Below, piece after piece: positions 61,201 to 64,000 of a stretch of DNA of 64,000 nucleotides (the stretch's first letter is position 1; the number at the start of each line of letters is the position of its first letter). The stretch spans positions 77,455,018-77,519,017 of the forward strand of contig OZ026516.1 of NCBI GenBank assembly GCA_964019695.1, read 5' to 3'. The notes beneath the pieces were generated by a model, which made no database searches, was not told where the DNA came from, and saw only the letters and a list, made by a program, of their open reading frames with translations. This stretch comes from Loripinus fragilis. Taxonomy: Eukaryota; Mollusca; Bivalvia; Lucinida; Lucinidae. The position numbers were made by a program, and so were the translations under genes.

Positions 61201-63043
61201 GCTTCTATGTGTATATGACAGATTTAGGGTTTGAGAGGTTTTTAATTCCTGAAAAAAGTCATTTTTCTGTAGCCTTGTGTATGAGAACTTGTATTGATAA
61301 AAGTATTTATATTTTGGAATGTCAGAACCAAATAAATCAGACGAGAAAAGCATATGCAAGCAAAATAGTCCCAGTTCAGGTGATCTTGGACTATTTGTTT
61401 GCTCAGTACAGTAAAAAATGGGTTGCTCATATGGGCCGCAACGTAGCTTTTTGACTGACATATTTAACTTAATTTACTTGCACTTTGCTTAAAATGCTCA
61501 AAAGTGCATTTATGCGCAGAGTAAACTACGGCATCTTGGAACCTATTGGAGAAGTTGGCTGTATTTTTTTCTACAACTTTCATCGCTAAAATTAAAAATA
61601 AAGAGGTTATCGCCAAAAATCAATATGAAAAACATAATCGAGTTCAGATAATTCACTTGGGATTGTGTTCTTTTTAATTTAAGTAAACTTGAACTTGATG
61701 TTTTCTTTAATGCTACTCAACTTTCACATTAACAAATATAAAATCCATCACAAGTATGACGATTCCTAGCGCCAGAAGAAGAGGGAGACCTAAAAAGACC
61801 TGGTCTGAATGTGTTAGGGCTGACATGAAAATGTGCAGCCTTGGCAGCATTGATCCACTGAACAGAGAGGCGTGGGGATTGGGTGTTGACACTCAAGACA
61901 CCTGCTGCCTACCCCAGTAGCTGGGACACCCGCAGCAGTTGAAAAATAATTTCAGGATCAAGTCAAGTCAAGTCAAATGACCAAAGTATGACTTAGCCTA
62001 ATTGAGATACAGTCTGTCTTATTTTCATTTCCAAATTGATTGTCCGATATCTTACTCAGAGTCTTGCTATTTGGAGTCTGATATCGGACACAGTTATTAT
62101 ATAAATAGATTGATACAAGAAAAAGAATCCATTAATTGTGTGAGAGTGGGATAGAAAAATCTGACCCTAGGGTCTCCGATTGGCTCTTTCTATCCAGACC
62201 TTTAGTTAAGAGTGCCCACCAAAAAATTGATTTTCTTATTTCTCAACCAAAACTTATCAGTGATTTTATTGCCTTTTTGGAGATACAGCCTGTGCTTTTA
62301 GAATTTGGGAACAAATCCCAATAAAATCCTCGAGTTGGGAAAAAAATCTCCAAAATTTGGAAAATACAGGCCTTTTTTGGATTGGGAAGCAGCCTGTATT
62401 GGACTGTACAATAGACAAAATAATATCACTGCTTATGTTATGGGTACTCAAAAGAACCGTCTCAATGAGATGGTTCTTTTGAGCACCCAAAACATATGTT
62501 CAAACTGATGGTTTAGAAAATATTTTCAATTTTAAGCTCTAAAATTGTGTTTATGTAAACCTATGTCTATTCCACCTTCACTCTACTGATGGATTCTTAT
62601 AAACCCTGGCTTTATTAGCAGCCATTCTCAGGTGAGCATCTCTGGGCCAAGATCCCTCTTGTTTGCTCACTAGTTGGTGCTTTCTCTTATGTTGAACGGT
62701 GCTTTCTCCTATGTTGAACGGTGCTTTCTCCTATGTTGAACGGTGCTTTCTCCTATGTTGAACTCTGGGATTCTAAATAGGGAATGGTTCTGGCAGAGGA
62801 GGCTGATAGACCTCCGCTATAATGTTTTTCTTTCAGGCCACACAAGCTGATGACCCTGACAGGTTTACAGAAGCAACAATAAAACTATATGTACAACCCA
62901 ATAATCTCAGTCCACCAAGTGTAACGATTGAAAATAATGGACAAGGTTATATTTACGAAAATTCGGAGGCTGGCTTGAATGTTTTCAAAGAGGTGTCTCC
63001 AGAACACAGCACGATGATGATCGTTGTTACAGACCCTGATGCA
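25161..63043 (+). CDS. Protocadherin-15 / Cad99C-like cadherin, 5' part (11 coding exons, continues past window)
   Basis: Coding exons: 25161-25254, 28645-28692, 33076-33263, 36203-36283, 36994-37089, 40199-40303, 44987-45109, 46828-47004, 54824-54944, 60631-60785, 62837-63043. All have AG acceptors and GT donors and join in phase into 465 codons. Residues 1-31 are a hydrophobic signal peptide. EC1 (about 32-156) has IDRD and ends DSNDNAP. EC2 (157-273) has ATDLDA, DIDYE and ends DKDDLLP. EC3 (274-422) has QAVDMDR and ends PNNLSPP. EC4 begins at about 423 with YENSEAG. C32 and C129 can form the EC1 disulfide known in vertebrate PCDH15; C280 and C290 match a cysteine pair early in EC3. The order of DIPQRQTGDIVL, RKTSTTTVTMEITD and PIQAVDMDR follows PCDH15. 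In known relatives the protein is a calcium-dependent adhesion molecule of stereocilia or microvilli, pairing with a CDH23-type partner. Membrane and cytoplasmic parts lie beyond the window. Another long cadherin is the alternative. Confidence 0.85.
25391..25634. mobile_element. Short hAT-like MITE in intron 1
   Basis: Ends AGGCTCTGGAAGGG and CCCTTCCAGGGCCT are inverted. Flanks are TAATAACG (25383-25390) and CAATAACG (25635-25642), an 8-bp duplication with one mismatch. The interior repeats ATATCCCATATCCCTTTAA. Confidence 0.75.
25643..27190. other. Intron 1 sequence without recognised genes
   Basis: No coding exon was recognised. It includes a hairpin-like segment near 26400-26450 (GACCTAGGACTAGGACC) and one family-C foldback copy (about 26527-26600). 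Confidence 0.45.
27199..28215. mobile_element. Possible hAT-like TIR element in intron 1
   Basis: The left side CAGTGGTTCAAACTGGTTTT and the right side CGCTGGTTGAAACCACTG are inverted. Subterminal CGATTGGTGGTCATTTGAGT is matched in reverse by ACTCAATTTTCAATCGACCACCAG-like sequence near 28110-28140. The 8 bp outside the proposed ends do not match, so the exact ends are uncertain. Confidence 0.5.
27312..27368. repeat. Perfect 28-bp-arm palindrome
   Basis: The arm TGTCAATGTTGTTCAGTTGC plus TACTACAA is followed, after a single G, by its exact reverse complement. The pairing extends further with small bulges (TACATA against TATGTA). It sits inside the possible TIR element. Confidence 0.95.
28216..28644. 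other. Intron 1 end
   Basis: Non-coding. TGTGAGCATGAGATAAAAAT with CTGTCCCTGG around 28513 resembles 62138-62170, a minor dispersed repeat. It ends in the TGTTTGTTCTTACAG acceptor of exon 2. Confidence 0.5.
28645..28692 (+). CDS. Exon 2 of the protocadherin-15-like gene
   Basis: 48 nt between a polypyrimidine-AG acceptor and AGTA|GTAAGT. In phase it reads CDYIEPPNNTLYIIES, the N-terminal strand of EC1 with its conserved cysteine. Its 3' half and donor are reiterated in the adjoining minisatellite. Confidence 0.75.
28998..30045. mobile_element. TA-flanked TIR element 1 (1048 bp) inside the minisatellite
   Basis: Terminal inverted repeats CTCATGTCCAATGAAAACGC plus ACCAC are perfect over 25 bp at both ends, flanked by TA (28996-28997 and 30046-30047). 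This fits a Tc1/mariner-type insertion. No transposase was recognised, so it is probably a MITE. Confidence 0.88.
30512..31424. mobile_element. Mariner-like TIR element 2 (about 0.9 kb) inside the minisatellite
   Basis: Left end TGAGGGTCATCCAATAAGTT with CTGACAA; right end TTGTCAGAACTTAT. They share ATAAGTTCTGACAA inverted, with the right end shorter by about 11 bp. TA lies on both sides (30510-30511, 31425-31426), and minisatellite sequence resumes directly outside. The GGTCATCCAATAAGTT end resembles mariner termini. No transposase frame is visible. Confidence 0.75.
32187..32545. repeat. Dispersed repeat F, copy 1
   Basis: About 340 bp alignable to 60826-61165. Shared blocks include TATTATTGAATTTAT, GATAAAATGCTTGGCAA and GAGCACTCATGTAAGAT. 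Both copies are intronic and diverged. Family unknown. Confidence 0.8.
32546..33075. other. Intron 2, 3' part
   Basis: Non-coding; nothing recognised apart from the exon 3 acceptor TTTGTAAATTTACAG. Confidence 0.5.
33076..33263 (+). CDS. Exon 3 of the protocadherin-15-like gene
   Basis: 188 nt, entered in phase 1 and left in phase 0. It encodes NQGQAVSIQIEGDPTVS through VGVPIDRD, the core of EC1. The donor is GAT|GTAAGT. Confidence 0.88.
33385..33620 (+). repeat. Dispersed repeat E, copy 1, with internal palindrome
   Basis: GTAGCCAGAATGCCGAAATAG, CACACATCAAAGGGA and the palindrome CTCTTAAAGGAAAGAATTTG...GGAATTCTTTCCTATAAGAG are shared with the inverse copy at about 46540-46810. Confidence 0.8.
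33621..34789. other. Intron 3 sequence
   Basis: No coding exon was recognised. GATCTGGCAGATAAGAGCTGCCTGATC near 33747 is a short palindrome. Confidence 0.45.
34790..34960. repeat. Dispersed repeat G, copy 1
   Basis: About 155 bp aligns with 55090-55245 (ATGATGGTTTGATATGTGAT and AAAGTTGAG shared). At 35780-35808 the sequence GCTAAACTTTAGTTGAGCAG is the inverse of the outer end of the 55090 copy. This suggests a Tc1-like element of about 1 kb (34.8-35.8 kb) with degraded ends. Confidence 0.6.
35858..36158. mobile_element. Possible short hAT-like MITE in intron 3
   Basis: Left GCGCGGATCCAGA and right CTCTGGATCTGCCC are inverted. Flanks CTAGTTTA (35850-35857) and TTAGTTTA (36159-36166) agree at 7 of 8 bases. 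A family-C foldback lies inside at 35985-36035. Confidence 0.6.
36203..36283 (+). CDS. Exon 4 of the protocadherin-15-like gene
   Basis: 81 nt, phase 0 to 0, reading GASPETDDDLDIIQFTVSCT. It has an acceptor TTTTTGACAG and donor CCT|GTAAGT. C129 is the proposed partner of C32 in EC1. Confidence 0.87.
36494..36564. repeat. Foldback hairpin family B
   Basis: GCAAACAGTGTGGACCCAGA, TCAGACTGCTCC, then its complement GGAGCAGTCTG and CCACGCTGTTTGC. The centre is nearly perfectly self-complementary. Related hairpins are at 47573-47642 and 54388-54465. Confidence 0.85.
36994..37089 (+). CDS. Exon 5 of the protocadherin-15-like gene
   Basis: 96 nt, phase 0 to 0, with AVSHYFINLRVRDSNDNAPV: the last strand of EC1 and the calcium-binding linker DSNDNAP into EC2. 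The acceptor is TATGTTTCAG and the donor GAG|GTAATG. Confidence 0.92.
37250..37578 (+). mobile_element. tRNA-derived SINE, family B
   Basis: A box TAGCGCAGTAGGTAACGTG, B box GAGTTTGATCCCG, then a body with TACTTTCGTGGAGATTGATC and CAAGAAGGGTTGTTGTCAGT, ending GACGTAAAGCAACAAACCAA. It is shared with 63792-64000. A second, head-truncated copy follows directly. Confidence 0.88.
37579..37843 (+). mobile_element. tRNA-derived SINE, family B, head-truncated second copy
   Basis: Starts within the tRNA-like part (CTGACTGCAGATCCAGGGG), keeps the B box and body, and ends GCATAAAACCAAACC. It forms a tandem dimer with the copy before it. Confidence 0.85.
37844..38948. other. Intron 5 sequence
   Basis: No coding exon or named repeat was recognised. 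Confidence 0.45.
38949..39152 (+). mobile_element. Truncated copy of hAT-like element 1
   Basis: CAGACATGGGGCGAATTA and the following 200 bp match the left end at 21303. The match stops near GACTGCACAA, and no right end is found downstream. Confidence 0.88.
39153..40198. other. Intron 5, 3' part
   Basis: AT-rich, non-coding; ends in the TTTCTGTGATTTCAG acceptor of exon 6. Confidence 0.5.
40199..40303 (+). CDS. Exon 6 of the protocadherin-15-like gene
   Basis: 105 nt, phase 0 to 0, encoding ALPLGTTIYKEMKATDLDAN: the EC2 start with the calcium motif ATDLDA. The donor is TAT|GTAAGT. Confidence 0.9.
40393..40448. repeat. Hairpin in intron 6
   Basis: AGGTCAAAAGTATTGCAGGATGCTC pairs with GAGCATTCTGCAATACTTTTGACCT around an ACTTTG loop, with one mismatch. 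Confidence 0.9.
40797..42082. mobile_element. hAT-like non-autonomous DNA element 2 (1286 bp)
   Basis: Left end CAGACCTGGGGCC, right end ATCCCAGGTCTG, with an exact 8-bp duplication ATTCTAAA on both sides (40789-40796, 42083-42090). Subterminal regions repeat ATTACAATTACA. No transposase frame is visible. A left-end fragment is at 45921-46078. Confidence 0.93.
42083..43433. other. Intron 6 sequence
   Basis: Non-coding. AAAAAACATGCTCTTTGAT (about 42186) pairs with ATCAAAGTGCATGTTTTTT (about 42238) as a stem-loop. Nothing else was recognised. Confidence 0.5.
43445..43641 (+). mobile_element. tRNA-derived SINE, family A, with 11-bp TSD
   Basis: A box TGGCTCAGTGGTAGAGTG, B box GGGTTCGAGCCT, body GTGGTCCTTGAGC and TGGTTCAACCCAGGAAGACC, tail CAAATCAAACA. 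Flanked by AGAACATCCAT at 43434-43444 and 43642-43652. Confidence 0.94.
43671..43701. repeat. AGCTCACC palindrome
   Basis: AGCTCACCTGAGCCGAAGG followed by CTCTCGGTGAGCT. This short palindrome is familiar from bivalve non-coding DNA, so I use it as a weak taxonomic hint. Confidence 0.7.
43915..44470 (+). repeat. Imperfect tandem repeat, three copies
   Basis: Blocks TTGTGACCACTCTAG, TTTTTGGATTAATCTTCTTC, TTCTTGCAGGTAAC, GACAACTATAAAATC and GAGTTAGCTGCCCTTGA recur three times, with one copy shortened. Non-coding. Confidence 0.8.
44552..44907. repeat. 129-bp tandem repeat, 2.7 copies, SINE-A related
   Basis: GGTACTGTGTGTATCC begins at 44552, 44681 and 44810. Each unit contains AGTACTGGTACAACCCAGGAAGAC, close to the SINE-A body, and a B-box-like TTGGTTTGAGATTCACC. 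Because 129 is divisible by three, an 88-codon antisense frame arises by chance. Confidence 0.88.
44987..45109 (+). CDS. Exon 7 of the protocadherin-15-like gene
   Basis: 123 nt, phase 0 to 0, encoding QSNIAFDIPQRQTGDIVLAQ and DIDYEK: the EC2 middle, closely following the PCDH15 pattern. The acceptor is TTTTTTCTAG and the donor AGG|GTAAGT. Confidence 0.9.
45181..45256. repeat. Foldback hairpin family A, copy 1
   Basis: ACATATGATGTGGGTACTCA, AAAGAACTGTCTTAATGAGA, then TGGTTCTTTTGAGCACCC and ACATATGT. Near-perfect palindrome shared with 48798-48868, 62433-62500 and 63129-63204, with a diverged copy at 45629-45702. Confidence 0.9.
45257..45920. other. Intron 7 sequence
   Basis: Non-coding apart from a diverged family-A foldback (45629-45702). 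Confidence 0.5.
45921..46078 (+). mobile_element. Truncated copy of hAT-like element 2
   Basis: CAGATCTGGGGCC and the following ATTACAATTACATTACA and GGACCTGTAGAATGTAATG match the left end of 40797-42082. It is abruptly joined to repeat D. Confidence 0.85.
46081..46214 (+). repeat. Dispersed repeat D
   Basis: Runs from TGTGGTCACCTGCTTGG to TCGATTCCTGATCTTTGCACC. It is about 134 bp and nearly identical to 49478-49613. No A or B box and no long frame; family unknown. Confidence 0.85.
46540..46810 (-). repeat. Dispersed repeat E, copy 2, with internal palindrome
   Basis: Inverse of 33385-33620. The internal palindrome CTCTTAAAGGAAAGAATTTG ... CAAATTCTTTC is at about 46650-46705. It ends only about 18 bp before exon 8. 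Confidence 0.8.
46828..47004 (+). CDS. Exon 8 of the protocadherin-15-like gene
   Basis: 177 nt, phase 0 to 0. It encodes the EC2 end RKTSTTTVTMEITDKDDLLP and the EC3 start with C280 and C290. The acceptor is GTCTATTTCAG and the donor GTG|GTGAGT. Confidence 0.92.
47005..47995. other. Intron 8, 5' part
   Basis: Non-coding. It contains two ATGCTCATCTGAGCATAAA-type palindromes (47055-47085, 47223-47245) and a family-B hairpin at 47573-47642 with arms GCGACCAGCAAAGCCTCAGA and GATCAGAGCCTTTGCTAGTCGC. Confidence 0.6.
48007..48215 (+). mobile_element. tRNA-derived SINE, family A, with 11-bp TSD
   Basis: Full-length: TAGGGAGCGCAGTGACTCAG, B box GGGTTTGAGCCT, body, and tail ATCAAATCAAACAAACAAAC. Flanked by ATCATCCAGTG at 47996-48006 and 48216-48226. 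Confidence 0.95.
48798..48868. repeat. Foldback hairpin family A, copy 2
   Basis: TGGTGCTTAAAAGAACCGCC then GCGATGGTTCTTTTGAGTACC. It lies directly at the left edge of the 5-kb TIR element, which seems to have inserted into its end. Confidence 0.85.
49478..49613 (+). repeat. Dispersed repeat D, nested in the 5-kb element
   Basis: Near-identical to 46081-46214, from TGTGGTCACCTGCTGGG to TCCTGATCTTTGCACC. Confidence 0.88.
49614..53330. other. Interior of the 5-kb TIR element
   Basis: AT-rich; the longest frames are under 75 codons and none resembles a transposase. A short (TG)n is at about 52639-52650. No exon of the host gene was recognised. Confidence 0.5.
54023..54155. repeat. Short duplication
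   Basis: TCTGCTTCAGTTATGACGGC plus AGCTATTAGAGCTGAGCA occurs at about 54027 and 54117, a spacing of about 90 bp. Confidence 0.9.
54388..54465. repeat. Foldback hairpin family B
   Basis: AGCAAACAGTGCAGACCCTG ATGAAATACC pairs with GGCATTTCATCTGAGTCTTC ACTGTTTGC around ACATTATGC. Confidence 0.85.
54824..54944 (+). CDS. Exon 9 of the protocadherin-15-like gene
   Basis: 121 nt, phase 0 to 1, encoding LPGPIPLFGMLGGTQTSDPY and PIQAVDMDRL, EC3. The acceptor is CTTTTTTTAG and the donor GCCT|GTAAGT. Confidence 0.88.
55090..55245. repeat. Dispersed repeat G, copy 2
   Basis: Begins ATACTGCTCAACAAAAGTTT and AGCATGG, an end resembling Tc1-like TIRs, and aligns with 34790-34960. No matching right end was found before 56 kb. 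Confidence 0.65.
55246..56354. other. Intron 9 sequence before the satellite
   Basis: Non-coding; contains a family-C foldback at 56158-56226 (CCATAGACCAGCAAAATGCC, then GGTGTTTCATTGGCAGGCC, then TATGG). Confidence 0.55.
56355..59893 (+). repeat. 61-bp satellite array, about 58 copies
   Basis: Consensus pieces GGTGCTGTTACAAGATGACC, AGAGCTACAATAATGGCC and TTCACTGCATCCTTGTCTA repeat at 61-bp spacing for 3.5 kb. Sub-variants (ATTATCTGACC or CCTTGTCTGGCC; CTGCTGCTG or CTGGTGCTG) cluster regionally. 61 is not a multiple of three, so the frames reported across it are accidental. It is wholly intronic. Confidence 0.97.
59888..60014 (-). mobile_element. tRNA-derived SINE, family A, partial
   Basis: Minus-strand tRNA-like head (AGTAGTGCTTGATTC, B box GGGTTCGAGCCTCACC) and part of the body. 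It begins at the end of the satellite array at ACCAGTACTA, so the 3' half is missing. Confidence 0.85.
60126..60302 (-). mobile_element. tRNA-derived SINE, family A, with 9-bp TSD
   Basis: Minus-strand head GAGTGGCTCAGTGGCAGAGT, B box GGTTCGAGTCTCACC, body and tail. Flanked by CATAGTAAT at 60117-60125 and 60303-60311. A 20-bp body segment around the CTTGAGC motif is deleted. Confidence 0.92.
60631..60785 (+). CDS. Exon 10 of the protocadherin-15-like gene
   Basis: 155 nt, phase 1 to 0, completing SDPSDLVNRFRIEDNGYITS through GWAELKIQ, EC3. The acceptor is TGCTTTTCAG and the donor CAG|GTCAGT. Confidence 0.9.
60826..61165. repeat. Dispersed repeat F, copy 2
   Basis: Alignable to 32187-32545 in the same orientation. 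It starts about 40 bp after exon 10. Confidence 0.8.
61753..61985 (+). pseudogene. 5'-truncated LINE, C-terminal fragment
   Basis: An open stretch reads SARRRGRPKKTWSECVRADM and continues through SIDPLNREAWGLGV to a TAG at 61918-61920. This is the typical C-terminal end of an RTE- or CR1-like non-LTR retrotransposon polyprotein. The short 3' region ends in a (CAAGT)n tail, as in some LINEs. The rest of the element is missing. Confidence 0.8.
62433..62500. repeat. Foldback hairpin family A, copy 3
   Basis: TATGTTATGGGTACTCAAAA, GAACCGTCTC, AATGAGATGGTTCTTTTGAG, CACCC. Near-perfect palindrome. Confidence 0.9.
62676..62762 (+). repeat. 22-bp tandem repeat, four copies
   Basis: GGTGCTTTCTCCTATGTTGA plus AC repeated four times with one base difference. 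It lies 75 bp before exon 11. Confidence 0.95.
62837..63043 (+). CDS. Exon 11 of the protocadherin-15-like gene
   Basis: 207 nt, phase 0 to 0. It finishes EC3 (ATQADDPDRF, KLYVQPNNLSPP) and begins EC4 (YENSEAGLNV, VTDPDA). The acceptor is TTTTTCTTTCAG and the donor GCA|GTAAGT. Further exons lie past the window. Confidence 0.92.
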
Positions 63044-63128
63044 GTAAGTTGACCTGGAACCCTTTTCTTACCTTTGACCAGGCAACCAGATAAGAGTGCA
63101 TAATTGAAAATTATTTTTTCATTTTTCA

Positions 63129-63204
63129 ACCAAAACATATGTTGTGGGTACTCAAAAGAACCGTCTCAATGAGACGGTTCTTTTGAGCACCCACAGCACA
63201 TGTT
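63129..63204. repeat. Foldback hairpin family A, copy 4
   Basis: ACATATGTTGTGGGTACTCA, AAAGAACCGTCTC, AATGAGACGGTTCTTTTGAG, CACCCACAGCACATGT. The most perfect copy; it lies 85 bp after exon 11. Confidence 0.93.
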
Positions 63205-63791
63205 AAATTTTATTGGTAAGAAAATAACAACAATTTTATACTCAAAAATTATGCTTAGCTGGAGGTATGCCATTCATAAGAGTTGTTTTCTACTCTCTTC
63301 TCTTTGTCTACTTTCTTAGCCTGAACTGCAAACAGACCGCTCCCTTTGTAGCAGTCGGATCTGGATTCATAGTGCAAATGTCAATGTAGTCTCAAGTTAA
63401 ATGCAGCAGACATAATAAGCCTTAGGACAATAAAAAGTGGGCAGGATGATAAAAGGTTAAATGATGGAGCATAAGAATTTTGTACTTATCAGAAAATATC
63501 CGATGTAGTGTCAGAAACATTCTGTGCAGTGGTGGGTGTTAGTGATTTAATTGTGCTTTCTTTTAATAAATATTACTTTGTATTGCTTTGAATTTGATGT
63601 GCAACATGACTGCTTATGTACTGGAAATGTTGCTTTTGAGCCCTCTTACACATCACAGAATGTGGTCATGCAGCATATTAAATTGAATCAACTGAAGCAC
63701 AGAAAAACCCTTAAAAATTCCATTAGCCATATTTAAAGTTTATCTTTTACTTTAGCTCTAAAATATGCTTGTCATATGGGAGAATTTGCCG
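63205..63791. other. Intron 11 sequence
   Basis: Non-coding; GCAAACAGACCGCTCCC near 63329 resembles one arm of the family-B hairpin. Confidence 0.45.
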
Positions 63792-64000
63792 GGCCGCGTA
63801 GCGCAGTCGGTAACATGTCTGGCTACAGATGCGCGTCTGACTGCATATCCAGGGGTCGCGAGTTCGATCCCGGTCTGGTCCAATACTTTCGTGGAGATTG
63901 ATCATGAAATGATTTCTACGGTCATTCTCCCCCTTCCGCTGATTCATTCAAGAAGGGTTGTTGTCAGTTACAAGGGAAAGTATGTGCACGAATTACTGGT
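63792..64000 (+). mobile_element. tRNA-derived SINE, family B, cut by window end
   Basis: Head GGGCCGCGTAGCGCAGTCGG, B box GAGTTCGATCCCG, and the same body as 37250-37578. It continues beyond the window. Confidence 0.9.

Overview
This window is animal nuclear DNA: AT-rich, full of introns, and crowded with SINEs, TIR and foldback elements, microsatellites and minisatellites. The short AGCTCACCTGAGCC-type palindrome, the tRNA-derived SINE families and the non-LTR retrotransposon style suggest a mollusc, most likely a bivalve. That taxonomic call is inference. No bacterial-type genes, operons or CRISPR arrays are present.

Region 1-25 kb is gene-poor. It holds a tandem array of 380-bp tRNA-like units between (AT)n tracts and a degenerate inverted copy (0.3-2.25 kb), a 0.5-kb foldback sequence (4.0-4.5 kb), and a 6.57-kb LTR-retrotransposon-like element (5.46-12.02 kb). 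The LTRs of that element are about 1.07 kb and nearly identical; it has one intact coiled-coil ORF and no visible pol gene. Next come an uninterrupted endonuclease/reverse-transcriptase ORF on the minus strand (14.27-17.73 kb), a compound GATA-type microsatellite, and a 1.37-kb hAT-like element with an exact 8-bp target duplication.

Region 25-64 kb is the 5' part of one plus-strand gene. I could reconstruct eleven coding exons that join in phase into 465 codons: a signal peptide, three cadherin repeats and the start of a fourth. The order of motifs, the cysteines and the linkers match protocadherin-15 / Cad99C, the tip-link and microvillar cadherin family. The gene runs off the right edge.

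Its introns are large and loaded with repeats. The most striking is intron 2, where a minisatellite of about 45-50 bp per unit appears to have been built from exon 2 plus its own 5' splice site. It is broken by two TA-flanked TIR elements. Other intronic elements include a second hAT-like element with an exact 8-bp TSD, a 5.0-kb TIR element starting CAC with a 5-bp TSD, a 3.5-kb satellite of 61-bp units, several families of short perfect hairpins, and SINEs with clear target duplications.
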